A DNA stretch of 64,000 nt from Mesorhizobium sp. (GTDB lineage: Bacteria; Pseudomonadota; Alphaproteobacteria; Rhizobiales; Rhizobiaceae). Where the stretch lies: contig SAPZ01000003.1 in the NCBI GenBank assembly GCA_004020875.1, positions 310,001 through 374,000 of the forward strand, given 5' to 3'. The notes under the pieces are model-generated. The model saw only the letters and a program-made list of their open reading frames with translations, did not search any database and had not been told where the DNA came from. The translations under genes and the position numbers were made by a program. Each line of letters opens with the position of its first letter. Position 1 is the stretch's first letter. Below, piece after piece: positions 34,178 through 42,321 of the stretch.

Positions 34178-35062
34178 TCAGTTGCTGTTACTTATGCTGC
34201 ATGCCAGCGATTCCGGAAACTGGCATGGCTGGCCCAAAGCGGTGAAAGCGACGCGCTTGACCTGCATGGTGACCTTGCTGCCGGGATCTGTGAAGGCGCC
34301 CATCCAGTTGGTCAGCTTGTCGCTGCCCCAGAGGCTGAAGAAGATTTTCTGCGGATGCGTCGGCAATTCGTTCGGGTTGGTCACCTCATGGACAAGCTTG
34401 CCGTTGACGTACCAGCGCAGCCGATCCTTCTCCCAGACGAAGCCGTAATCGTTGAAGCCCTTGTCGGCGCCGCCCTCAACGTCGACCAGCTTGCCGTTCT
34501 TCGGCTTGCCCTGGATGTAGCTGTTGACCTGCACTTTCGACGGATCCTTGGTGAGGACCTCGAAGTCGATCTCGTCCCAGGGCTGCTTGTCCTGCGGGCC
34601 GATATAGGAGAAGAAGGCGGCGTTGAGGCCGGAGCCGGTGCCGGTCTTCATGCGCGCCTCGTAGACGCCATAGCCGTAACGCTGCTTTGTCTGGATCTCG
34701 GCGCAGGCGAACTCGCGGTCCTTCAGCTTGCGCTTTTCGAAGCTCAGCGACAGCACGCCGTCGGAAAGCCGCACGAGATCCTTGGACCAGGTGCAGTTCT
34801 GATGGGCTCCGTTGGTCCATCCGTCCGAGACGAACCAGCGGGACTGGTTGAAATTGGAGAAATTGTCGACGAAAGACGGCGCGCTTTGCAGTTCTTGCTG
34901 AGCCTCTTGCGCGTGCGCGGAATGCAGGCCTGCCGCAAGTGCCACTGTAAGTGCAAACAGGGCGCCGACGGCGCCGAGTCGTAGGCTGGTTAATCCGCCC
35001 CTTGGCGCCTGCGGCATCGCGCAAGCCGCCACGGTGGAGGTATTGTCCAGATCTGCGTTCAT
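34178..35062 (-). CDS. exoK: Secreted GH16 glycanase, ExoK-like
   Basis: A 294-aa family 16 glycoside hydrolase. An N-terminal segment with a hydrophobic core (about residues 29-46) and an AHAQ-like end near residue 51 looks like a signal peptide. The active-site motif DEIDFE gives the nucleophile Glu164, Asp166 and the acid/base Glu168. It is likely a beta-1,3-1,4-glucanase that trims exopolysaccharide, as ExoK does. ATG 35062 follows GGTGAG. The signal peptide has an unusually long N-region of about 28 residues. Confidence 0.88.
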   Translation of the reverse strand: MNADLDNTSTVAACAMPQAPRGGLTSLRLGAVGALFALTVALAAGLHSAHAQEAQQELQSAPSFVDNFSNFNQSRWFVSDGWTNGAHQNCTWSKDLVRLSDGVLSLSFEKRKLKDREFACAEIQTKQRYGYGVYEARMKTGTGSGLNAAFFSYIGPQDKQPWDEIDFEVLTKDPSKVQVNSYIQGKPKNGKLVDVEGGADKGFNDYGFVWEKDRLRWYVNGKLVHEVTNPNELPTHPQKIFFSLWGSDKLTNWMGAFTDPGSKVTMQVKRVAFTALGQPCQFPESLACSISNSN

Positions 35063-35169
35063 AACAAACTCACCTTGTGTTGTCCGCCCAACCCAAGTCA
35101 TCCTCGGTTCGCATGAGCGAGCCGCTTCTGATCCTCTGCCCTTTGAACTCCTCTAGTGTCTCGTACCGA

Positions 35170-35193
35170 TGACGGCGCTTGCGCGCGCCGTCA
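35170..35193 (-). terminator. Hairpin at the stop of the coiled-coil protein gene
   Basis: TGACGGCGC (35170-35178) pairs perfectly with GCGCCGTCA (35185-35193) around a 6-base loop. The stop codon of the leftward gene lies inside it. Confidence 0.5.
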
Positions 35194-35568
35194 TCCTCTT
35201 GCCGCGAACTGCGAAGGAGACCGATCGGCGCCATCCTCGACAATCGCGTCGAGCGAACGGCGCAGTTCCCTCACCAGGCCTTTTTGGCGAGCGAGCTCCG
35301 CAATGCGCCGCTCGTAGTTCAGGATCGAATTGGTCATCACGCTGACATCCGACTCCTTACTGGCCGATGCCGAACCATTCTCCATCGCCTCGACCAGAAA
35401 GGCCGCATTGGCTGCCGTCGACCTGTAGCGATTCTCCAAACCCGTTTTCTCCGTCTCGATCTCGGCCGCGATCTGGTCGAACAGCTTCGCCAACCGGTCG
35501 AAACGCTGGAGATCGGTCTGCCGGTCGCGAGCCGGATCCCGGGATCTGAAGCCAAAAATCGAAGCCAT
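35191..35568 (-). CDS. Small cytoplasmic coiled-coil protein of the exo locus
   Basis: A 125-aa protein without signal or membrane segment. Nearly the whole length is helical and charged (DRQTDLQRFDRLAKLFDQIAAEIETEKTGLENRY and later LNYERRIAELARQKGLVRELRRSL), so a coiled coil is likely. No family is recognised. A perfect copy of the operator-like palindrome lies 19 bases upstream of its ATG, suggesting tight regulation with the exo genes. Confidence 0.7.
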   Translation of the reverse strand: MASIFGFRSRDPARDRQTDLQRFDRLAKLFDQIAAEIETEKTGLENRYRSTAANAAFLVEAMENGSASASKESDVSVMTNSILNYERRIAELARQKGLVRELRRSLDAIVEDGADRSPSQFAARG

Positions 35569-35586
35569 CTTGCCGGCCTTTCGAAA

Positions 35587-35602
35587 TTGCTGCATTGCAG
35601 CA
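35587..35602. promoter_or_regulatory. Best copy of the exo-locus palindrome, TTGCTGCATTGCAGCA
   Basis: Perfect 7-base arms (TGCTGCA / TGCAGCA) flank a single central base. It lies 19 bases upstream of the start of the coiled-coil protein gene on the minus strand and fits the remembered PhaR consensus. At this distance a bound protein would probably block transcription or translation initiation. Confidence 0.55.
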
Positions 35603-35691
35603 TAGACTGCCACCCTCGCGGCGACTAGGCAACATCATAGTTTTGCGAATGCGGATTTTTTGAGGGCCGGGGATTCCGGGACGATACGGAA

Positions 35692-36720
35692 TCATTCGCC
35701 TGCGGCGCTGCTTGCCGCCATCAGGAAGCGCATCGGCGGCACTTGCTGTCTTGCAGCAATGCCGGTGCGGCGGAAAAGCGCCTCGAGCTTGTCGGTGGCG
35801 ACGCCGCGAACGATCGGGATCAGGTTCGACTGGCTGGCGAAAGCGTAAGCCGCGGCCGACGCCAGGCCGCGCTCGGCCTTCACGTCGAGGAAGTTGCGCA
35901 GCCGGTATTTGTCGCGGACATGGCGCTCATGGCGCCGCAACGCCGCCTTCGAGCGTTCGGGAAGGTTGTCGATTTGAAGCAACGCCAGATCGGCATCGGC
36001 AAGGCGCTTCAGGTCCTGCGTCTTGTGGCGGCCGCTCAGCGAATCGGCGCGCACGATCGCGCCATAGCCACAGGACTTGATGATCTTGAATCGCGCCCCG
36101 CGGGCGACCGCGCGCGCATAGAGCTCGTAGTCCTCGCCAAGACGCAGGTTCTCATCGTAAGTCAGTCCATGCCGTTCCAGGAAAGCCCGGCTGATCACCG
36201 GCTTGAGAAAGCCGAGTTCGCCGCGCAGGACGCGGCGCCGCGAGATGTTGCCGTCGATGAAGCGCTCGAAATCGAGGAATTCCGGATCGGCGGCGAAAGG
36301 CGGCGCGGCGACCCCGGCGAGGTCGGTCGCGGCGTCGTCGCGGATCAGCATGATGTTGTCGGCGGCGAAATCCCAGTCGGCGGCGGCGAAAAGCCGGCGA
36401 AAGCGGCCTTCGAGGAAGAAATCGTCAGCGTCGAGGATGCTGATGAAGGGCGATCTGGAGGCCTGGATAGCGACGTTACGCGCGGAGGAAGGACCGCGAT
36501 TGACGTCGAGGCGGATGACGGCAAGCCGGCCGCTTCCGTCGTCGGCGGCCAAAGCCACATCGCGGGTGTTGTCGGTGGAAGCGTCGTCAACCACGACGAC
36601 TTCGGCGACTTCCGTCTCGCGCAGCGCCGAGGCGATGGCGACGGGAATCGTCCGCGCCGCATTGCGCGCGGCAATGATGACGCAAACCGCCGGGCTCGTC
36701 ACAGGCGTCGTCACCGGCAT
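35692..36720 (-). CDS. Family 2 glycosyltransferase (ExoO/ExoU-like paralogue)
   Basis: A 342-aa GT-A enzyme with VCVIIAARNAARTIPVAI, VDDASTDNTRD, ILDADDFFLEG and LRLGEDYELYARAVARGA. The FIDGNISRRR-FLKPVISRAFLERHGLTYDENLRLGEDYEL stretch parallels the ExoO-like protein at 21828, so they are paralogues. ATG 36720 follows AAAGGTGA. It starts four bases after the stop of a nucleotidyltransferase-family gene, forming a two-gene unit divergent from the lasso cluster. Confidence 0.85.
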   Translation of the reverse strand: MPVTTPVTSPAVCVIIAARNAARTIPVAIASALRETEVAEVVVVDDASTDNTRDVALAADDGSGRLAVIRLDVNRGPSSARNVAIQASRSPFISILDADDFFLEGRFRRLFAAADWDFAADNIMLIRDDAATDLAGVAAPPFAADPEFLDFERFIDGNISRRRVLRGELGFLKPVISRAFLERHGLTYDENLRLGEDYELYARAVARGARFKIIKSCGYGAIVRADSLSGRHKTQDLKRLADADLALLQIDNLPERSKAALRRHERHVRDKYRLRNFLDVKAERGLASAAAYAFASQSNLIPIVRGVATDKLEALFRRTGIAARQQVPPMRFLMAASSAAGE

Positions 36721-36724
36721 GGGT

Positions 36725-37927
36725 TCACCTTTCGCTTGCATGAGTGGCTGTGCCGCCCGCGATCTTGATCGTGCCGGCCGGCGCCGGCGCGACACCGGCC
36801 GGCCGCTCGAAGATGCGCCGGCTGAGGTCGGCAGAGGCGGCCCAGCCGGCCTCGGCCAGGTAACGGACGGGCTCATGGCCGCACAGTTCCCACAGCACAT
36901 GGCGGCGCTGCGGCCAGCGCAGCGACGCGAGCCAGGGCGCGATCACCATGTGGAAGAGGTCGGCGTTGTCGATACGCGCCAGGATGCGGGTGGCGCGGTC
37001 CGACAGCAGTGTGCGGCTGGCGCCGAGCAGCACGTCAGCAGCGCGAAGCCCCAGAAGCAGCGTGTCGGCAAGGCCCTGCTCGGCGGCATGATCGAGCACC
37101 GTCTGCTGCTCGGCCTCACTCAGCCGGCTGGCGCTCGCCCTGACATCACAGACATAGCCGGCGCAAGGCTCGCGATTGAAAAAGGCCTTGGCGACGCTGA
37201 TCGACGACAACAGCAAGGTATCGGCCGCAGAGATGATCGGCATAGCCGCGCCGGCCACCTCGACTTCGCGCTTACGGTGCAGGAAGCCGTCTATGTCGCG
37301 CGGACTCGGCGAACCCGGCTGCTGCAGCCGATGATGGAGGTCGACCGTCGAGGCTCTGGCGCCATCCTCGCGGACCATGTGCTGCTCGCCGAGGAAGCGC
37401 ACCCACCAGACCGAGCGCGACTTGCCGGCAACCTCGTAGCCGATGGTCCGCAACGCCGCGCGCGCCTCGGCGAAGCTCGCCGGCGAAACCAGTATGTCGA
37501 CATCGCCGGAAGGCTTCATGAAGTGATCGAGATAGAGAGTGTGCTGCTGGAGCGGTCCCTTGAGGAAGACGAAATCGACCCGCCTGTCGCGAAGCACGCG
37601 ATCGATGGCCACCGAATCACCAATGCAGGCGGCGTTCATCGACATGGTGCGCCGCCGATAACCGTCGAGCCAGTCTAGCAAACCGGGAGGCGCCGCGCCG
37701 GCGGGAGCACGCGCGAGCGCCTTGAGCATGAATACGGCGACCTTGTTCAGCCTTGCGATGTCGGCGACCTGAGCCGCCGAGATTGTCGGCGCGGCCATAT
37801 TGGCCTGACCGTCGGCGGCGTCGACGCCAGGTGCAAAAAACAGCCTCAGACAGGCTTGCACATAGGCGACTTCGTCGGCACAGCCGGCGGCACGCAGCCT
37901 TTGATACGAGCCATCCTGCATCGCCAT
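36725..37927 (-). CDS. Nucleotidyltransferase-family protein (NTP_transf_5-like) beside the lasso cluster
   Basis: A 400-aa protein with FVFLKGPLQQHTLYLDHFMKPSGDVDILV: KGP followed by the metal-binding DVDILV, the family hallmark also seen at 10981. Family members accompany HPr-kinase-type lasso kinases. One was reported (pseudomycoidin system, from memory) to attach hexose to the phosphorylated peptide. It is divergent from the lasso precursor across 499 bases and immediately precedes a GT2 gene. A role in lasso tailoring is therefore an inference; a role in exopolysaccharide decoration is the alternative. Confidence 0.78.
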   Translation of the reverse strand: MAMQDGSYQRLRAAGCADEVAYVQACLRLFFAPGVDAADGQANMAAPTISAAQVADIARLNKVAVFMLKALARAPAGAAPPGLLDWLDGYRRRTMSMNAACIGDSVAIDRVLRDRRVDFVFLKGPLQQHTLYLDHFMKPSGDVDILVSPASFAEARAALRTIGYEVAGKSRSVWWVRFLGEQHMVREDGARASTVDLHHRLQQPGSPSPRDIDGFLHRKREVEVAGAAMPIISAADTLLLSSISVAKAFFNREPCAGYVCDVRASASRLSEAEQQTVLDHAAEQGLADTLLLGLRAADVLLGASRTLLSDRATRILARIDNADLFHMVIAPWLASLRWPQRRHVLWELCGHEPVRYLAEAGWAASADLSRRIFERPAGVAPAPAGTIKIAGGTATHASER

Positions 37928-38426
37928 GCCCGATGTCGCTCTCCACTAAATGCCGCCCGATCGATCTATACCGCACTTGCGAAGAAAAAAACCGCGAAAT
38001 TTACTCCACCGCCCAAGAGGCGGCCGAAGTCACTTAAAATTCACAACCTAAGCGTTTAAACCAGACACATTCAATCACTTTTGAAGACAACCCTCCGGGA
38101 TGATGCTGCGATCCGAAAAGCGATGACTTCTTTGCAGCAATTTCTTCACTCCCGTCGGACGGATCTGCCGCTCAAGAAATTATTATAAATAAATCAGTCC
38201 CTTATATAATCGGCGAGGTCACGCGGTTGAAATCCTGGGCGATTGAGGATTACGATGACGATGCTCATGGCCTGATCACCATGCAAGGCAGACGCAACCA
38301 AGAATTGATTAATGCTTGGTAAATCACGCTTGACTCATGAATGTTGCCATGCAGCAATCGCATTGCAGCATAGCGATATGCTGGCGGCATTCTGCGGCCG
38401 CTTCCAGTCCTTAATTGGAGAGTAAA
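37928..38426. other. AT-rich divergent intergenic region upstream of the lasso precursor
   Basis: This stretch of about 500 bases has lower GC than its surroundings and no credible gene. It holds half-sites such as TTTGCAGCAA near 38131, an AT-rich block with TTATATAAT near 38200, a possible -35 TTGACT at 38330-38335, and the tandem operator-like sites at 38344-38370. It must carry the promoters of both the lasso operon and the nucleotidyltransferase-GT2 unit. Confidence 0.6.
38344..38370 (+). promoter_or_regulatory. Tandem operator-like sites upstream of the lasso precursor
   Basis: TTGCCATGCAGCAA (38344-38357) abuts TCGCATTGCAGCA (38358-38370), both variants of the exo-locus palindrome. 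They start eight bases after a candidate -35 TTGACT (38330-38335), so they would cover the -10 position, as expected of a repressor site. Confidence 0.45.
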
Positions 38427-38579
38427 ATGGAACAGAATGTTGAGAAGCATGAGTACGAAACCCCCAGCTTGACGGTTCATGGCTCGATTGAAACCATCAC
38501 GCAGGGCGGCGCTGGCTCGACGGCGCTCGACGTGAGCTTTCCCGCACACACGCCGGTCGGCGAGCTGACTTTCTCGTAA
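38427..38579 (+). CDS. Lasso peptide precursor
   Basis: A 50-aa precursor with a GGAG ribosome-binding site. The leader has Tyr10, Pro13, Leu15, Gly19 and Thr25, exactly the lasso spacing Y-x2-P-x-L-x3-G-x5-T-x-G. Cleavage after Gln26 leaves Thr25 at -2 and a core of 24 residues starting at Gly27. Asp35 is core position 9, giving a predicted Gly1-Asp9 macrolactam; the tail contains Phe, Pro, His and Glu and ends in Phe-Ser. The C-terminal Ser50 matches the residue phosphorylated by lasso kinases. The core sequence is not one I recognise. B1, B2, cyclase, kinase and transporter genes follow. Confidence 0.93.
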   Translation: MEQNVEKHEYETPSLTVHGSIETITQGGAGSTALDVSFPAHTPVGELTFS

Positions 38580-38635
38580 GCTTACACCGCTCCGCGAGTC
38601 TAAGTTGGGGCTCCGGATATCCACCAACAGGTGAA

Positions 38636-38657
38636 CCGGGGGGCTTTTGTCCCCCGG
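38636..38657 (+). terminator. Attenuator-like hairpin between lasso precursor and biosynthesis genes
   Basis: CCGGGGG (38636-38642) pairs with CCCCCGG (38651-38657) around an 8-base U-rich loop, 56 bases after the precursor stop. It should lower transcription into the B1-B2-C-K-D genes relative to the precursor or protect the precursor mRNA, as is usual for lasso operons. Confidence 0.6.
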
Positions 38658-38733
38658 CTTCGGCCGAGGATCGCAGGCAACCGATCCCTGGCTATGGTCC
38701 AAGGGCGCGGCGGGCCAGCAACGAGGTTTTAGG

Positions 38734-39033
38734 ATGCACTGGAACCCTTCGGACCATGACCGCGTGGTCGCGACAAGCGAGGCGGTAGCTTGTGAATTCG
38801 GCGCCGGATTGGCGCTGCTCCACCTCAAATCCAACGTCTATTACAGCCTGAACAGCGTCGGCGCCTTCATCTGGGAGCAGATCCAGGAGCCGCGATCGAT
38901 CCTCGATATCCGCGGCGCCGTGCTTGCGCGCTACAATGTCGATGCCGAGCGCTGCAAGGCCGATGTCGAGGGCTTGCTGAAGGGGCTGACCGAAGCAGGG
39001 CTTGCGAGGCTCCACAGTGAGGAACTGGTCTAG
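38734..39033 (+). CDS. Lasso peptide B1 (PqqD-like leader-binding protein)
   Basis: A 99-aa PqqD-fold protein with LALLHLKSNVYYSLNSVGAFIWEQI and a C-terminal helical half (LKGLTEAGLARL). It binds the leader of the precursor at 38427 and hands it to the B2 protease. ATG 38734 follows ACGAGG. Its stop lies inside the B2 coding sequence, so the genes are coupled. Confidence 0.92.
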   Translation: MHWNPSDHDRVVATSEAVACEFGAGLALLHLKSNVYYSLNSVGAFIWEQIQEPRSILDIRGAVLARYNVDAERCKADVEGLLKGLTEAGLARLHSEELV

Positions 39034-39433
39034 GCTCCGCTCGCTGAGCGGTCGGGAGATGCTGTTTCTGGCGCGCTGCCTGGCGGTGGTGAGCGTCGTG
39101 CGGCTTGCGCTGACGCTTTCCTCCTACAACCGCGTGCGCGGCCTGGTCACGCGGCTTGATGCGAGGCGCGATGCCGGCATCGCCGACCTGCGGCGCGTCG
39201 CCTGGGGCGTTGCAGCCGCCGCGCGGCTGGTGCCGGGCGCCAGCTGCCTCACCCAGGCGCTGGCCGGGCAATATCTCCTCGCGCGCCAGGGCAACGCCTC
39301 GAAGATCAGCATCGGCATCGAAAAGGGGACGGGCAGCGAGCTCAAGGCGCATGCCTGGTTAATGAGCGGCAACCACATCGTGCTTGGCGGCTCGATCAAC
39401 GGATTTACCCACCTTGTCGACCATGGGTCGTGA
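39017..39433 (+). CDS. Lasso peptide B2 leader peptidase
   Basis: A 138-aa transglutaminase-like cysteine protease. The active-site Cys77 lies in PGASCLTQAL and His112 in LKAHAWLMSG. The third residue is not clear; GNHIVLGG replaces the usual acidic position. A hydrophobic stretch (about 16-34) may anchor it. It cleaves between Gln26 and Gly27 of the precursor. GTG 39017 with GAGG upstream is chosen; a TTG at 39002 is the alternative. Confidence 0.9.
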   Translation: MRNWSRLRSLSGREMLFLARCLAVVSVVRLALTLSSYNRVRGLVTRLDARRDAGIADLRRVAWGVAAAARLVPGASCLTQALAGQYLLARQGNASKISIGIEKGTGSELKAHAWLMSGNHIVLGGSINGFTHLVDHGS

Positions 39434-39436
39434 CTG

Positions 39437-41350
39437 ATGAGCGGCGTGGCCGGCATCATGCATATCGACAATGGCAGGCCCGCCGCCGCGGGCGATATCC
39501 AGCAGATGCTTTCGCGCATGCGCCATCGTGCTCGCGACGGGAACTCATGGCGGACGGAGGGCAGCGTGGCGCTCGGCCACGCCTGGCTCGACACGACCGG
39601 CGAGGACGGGCCCGGTCCGCTGGCGATGGCCGGCGGCAAGCTCGCCATCACCGCCGATTGCCGGCTGGACAACCGCGATGAGCTTCTGGCGCGGCTGAGC
39701 CTGCGCGACGGGTCAATTGCCGACGCGATGCTCATCATGCTGGCCTACTTCAAATGGGGTGAGGCCTGCCCGACCTACCTGCAAGGCGACTTCGCCTTCG
39801 CGATATGGGACCGCGATCGTCAGGCGCTGTTTTGCGCGCGCGACCATTTCGGCGTCAAACCCTTCTACTATCATTCGACCGGGAGGCGCTTTGCTTTCGC
39901 CTCCGAGATCGGACCGATCCTGGCGCTGGATGGCGTCGGCAGGCGCCTCAGCGAGCACCAGATTTCCGGTTTTCTCGCCGGCCTGCCGGATGATCCGCAG
40001 GCCACGCCCTACGCCGAAATCTTCCGCTTGCCGGCGCGACACAGCATGATGGTGGCGAGCCACGGTGTTGCGCTGCGGCGCTACTGGCAGATCGAGCCGT
40101 CACAGCGGCCGCCGCGCCCCGACGCGGCCGAAGAGTTCAGGCACCTCTTCGCGCAATCGGTGGCGAACCGGATGCGCGGCACGCCGGCTGTCGGCGCCAT
40201 GCTGAGCGGCGGACTCGATTCATCCTCGATCACCTGCCTTGCAAGCCTCAGGGCAGCGGCGACAGGCAACCCGAAGCTCAAGACCTTCTCGCTGGTGTTC
40301 GACAAGGGCTCGTCCATGGACGAGAAGCCGTTCATCGACGCGGTGCTCGACGGCACTCCGCTCGACGCCACGCTGATTGCCGTCGGCAATTACGCGCCCT
40401 TCGCCGAATTCGAGCGCATCCTGGAGGAACAGGAAGGCACGTTCCTGGCGCCCGGCCTGTCCTTGACACGCGACCTTTACCGGACGGCAGGCGCAAAGGG
40501 CGTCAAGGTGCTGCTCGACGGGCACGGCGGCGACGAGGTCGTCTCGCAGGGCCACGGACACCTCCACGAGCTCGCCAACGCCGGCAGGTGGCTGGAGCTT
40601 TGGCGCGAGTTGCGCAGTGCGGCCAACACCTATGGCGAGGGAATGCTTCCCCTCTATTTCAAATTCCTGACCATCTATGGCCCGGCCTGGCGGATCGCCA
40701 GGATGAGGGCGGCGGCCAAACGCCTTGTCCGCAAAGTGCGGCGCGGGCCGACGCAGGCTCCACGCGCCGCCTGGGCGGGTCTGGTCAATCCAGGTCTTGC
40801 CGGGCGTACCGATCTTGCCGAGCGCTTTCATCGCAGCGGCTACATGCCCGCCGCCGTCCGCGCCAGCGAAGCGCTGACGCATCGCTGGCTTCTGTCGACA
40901 GGGCTGGTGCCGCACGCTTTCGAAGTGCTCGACAAGGCAGCCGCCAATTTCGGCGTAGAGCCGCGCTATCCGTTCTGGGACAAGCCCCTCGTCGAATTCT
41001 GCCTGGCGCTGCCCGGCGAGGAAAAGCTCAAGGACGGTTTTGGCCGCCACGTGCTGCGCCGGGCCATGCAAGGCGTTCTGCCGCCGGCGGTGCAATGGCG
41101 GCGCGACAAGATCGATTTCACCGCCAATCTGGTCAATGGAATGTTCGGCAACCACCGCGAGCTTCTGGACAGGCTGCTTGGACCGGACAGCGAGCGGATC
41201 GCGCCCTATGTGAACCTGCCTGCAGTGGCCGCGGTCTATGATCGGATGCTGCGCCAGCCCGAGCGGGCGACCCTGCCGGATGTCCAGCATGTCTGGCGCG
41301 CGGTTTCGCTGTCGCTGTGGCTGCGGCAAATTCAAGGAAGTCCCGCATGA
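39437..41350 (+). CDS. Lasso cyclase (asparagine-synthetase-like)
   Basis: A 637-aa AsnB homologue. The N-terminal glutaminase-like domain begins MSGVAGI, so the catalytic Cys2 of true asparagine synthetases is Ser2 and glutamine hydrolysis should be impossible, as in lasso cyclases. The ATP-pyrophosphatase loop SGGLDSS (257-263) is intact. It should adenylate the Asp35 side chain of the precursor and close the ring on the Gly27 amine. The ATG lies three bases after the B2 stop, and the stop overlaps the kinase start. Confidence 0.94.
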   Translation: MSGVAGIMHIDNGRPAAAGDIQQMLSRMRHRARDGNSWRTEGSVALGHAWLDTTGEDGPGPLAMAGGKLAITADCRLDNRDELLARLSLRDGSIADAMLIMLAYFKWGEACPTYLQGDFAFAIWDRDRQALFCARDHFGVKPFYYHSTGRRFAFASEIGPILALDGVGRRLSEHQISGFLAGLPDDPQATPYAEIFRLPARHSMMVASHGVALRRYWQIEPSQRPPRPDAAEEFRHLFAQSVANRMRGTPAVGAMLSGGLDSSSITCLASLRAAATGNPKLKTFSLVFDKGSSMDEKPFIDAVLDGTPLDATLIAVGNYAPFAEFERILEEQEGTFLAPGLSLTRDLYRTAGAKGVKVLLDGHGGDEVVSQGHGHLHELANAGRWLELWRELRSAANTYGEGMLPLYFKFLTIYGPAWRIARMRAAAKRLVRKVRRGPTQAPRAAWAGLVNPGLAGRTDLAERFHRSGYMPAAVRASEALTHRWLLSTGLVPHAFEVLDKAAANFGVEPRYPFWDKPLVEFCLALPGEEKLKDGFGRHVLRRAMQGVLPPAVQWRRDKIDFTANLVNGMFGNHRELLDRLLGPDSERIAPYVNLPAVAAVYDRMLRQPERATLPDVQHVWRAVSLSLWLRQIQGSPA

Positions 41351-42321
41351 ACCCTCCGATCGCTTCCCTTGCGCGGCCCGAGCCGCAAATGGCGGCTGCG
41401 AGCGAGCGTGTCCGCCATTTCTACAAGGCCTACGGGCTGGTGATCGGCTCCGAGGTGGCCTTGCCGGAGCTGGAGCCGACGGCCCCGGCGACACCGGATC
41501 TGGAGATCGCGGTCGGGCGGGTTGATTTTCCCGGCCGGTCATCCGGCGACGCCAGCTCCTTCCGTTTTGAGCCGACGCGCCAGTATCTTTCCTGGCAGGC
41601 GGTCGGCACGTTCATGATAAGCAGCGCCAACCGCATCGATGTCGATCCGGCGCCAGGGATCGAAGATCCGCTGCTCGCCTTTCCGCTGCTCGGGCCGGTG
41701 ATGGCGCTCGCCCTGCACCAGCGCGGGCTGCTCGTCCTGCATGCCAGCGCCATTGCCGTCGACGGCAAAAGCGTGATCTTCATGGGCGACAAGGGCGCTG
41801 GCAAATCGACGACGGCCGGCGCGATGATCGGCGCCGGCCATCGACTGCTCACCGACGATGTCGTCGCTCTGGATTTGTCCGACCCGGACCGGCCGATGAT
41901 CCTTCCCGGATTTCCGCAGCTCAAGCTTGCAGCGGACGCGGCTAGCGTCATCCGCCTCGAACAGGCGGACGTACGCCCGCAAGTGCATCCGCAGATCGAC
42001 AAGGCGCAACATCGCCTGCGTGACGGATTTGCGGCCGAGGCGTTGCCGGTATCGCGCATCTATGTGCTCGGGCGGGGCGTGCGAGCGGCGATCTTCCCGC
42101 TGACCGGTGCGGCCGCGCTGCCGGCAATCATCAAATTCTCCTATGTCACGCGCTTCGGCCGGCAGGCGTTGCCGGGCGGCTTCGCCGCCCTTCACCTGCG
42201 CCAATGCGCGCAGATCGCCGGGCGAATCGGAGTCAGCCGGCTGGAAGTGCCGGCTGGGCTCGCCCGCATCGATGAGGCGGTCGCCGCGATCGAAGCCGAC
42301 CTGGCGTCCGGGACAAGGTGA
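41347..42321 (+). CDS. Lasso peptide kinase (HPr-kinase homologue)
   Basis: A 324-aa protein with LLVLHASAIAVDGKSVIFMG (His132), the P-loop GDKGAGKST (147-155) and LLTDDVVAL (acidic pair 170-171). This is the arrangement of HPr-kinase-like enzymes such as PadeK that phosphorylate the C-terminal serine of lasso precursors. The precursor here ends in Ser50. The ATG at 41347 overlaps the cyclase stop (ATGA). A second kinase of the same type is at 13008, in the cyclase-less module. Confidence 0.88.
   Translation: MNPPIASLARPEPQMAAASERVRHFYKAYGLVIGSEVALPELEPTAPATPDLEIAVGRVDFPGRSSGDASSFRFEPTRQYLSWQAVGTFMISSANRIDVDPAPGIEDPLLAFPLLGPVMALALHQRGLLVLHASAIAVDGKSVIFMGDKGAGKSTTAGAMIGAGHRLLTDDVVALDLSDPDRPMILPGFPQLKLAADAASVIRLEQADVRPQVHPQIDKAQHRLRDGFAAEALPVSRIYVLGRGVRAAIFPLTGAAALPAIIKFSYVTRFGRQALPGGFAALHLRQCAQIAGRIGVSRLEVPAGLARIDEAVAAIEADLASGTR

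Noticed and set aside
35741..35761. A further TTGCTG...TTGCAGCAA motif
   Set aside because: It lies inside the coding sequence of the GT2 gene and has wrong arm spacing, so it was not counted among the operator-like sites.
38265..38834. A minus-strand frame of 189 codons across the lasso precursor
   Set aside because: It covers the promoter, precursor and hairpin in antisense and has no family features; the precursor reading is decisive.
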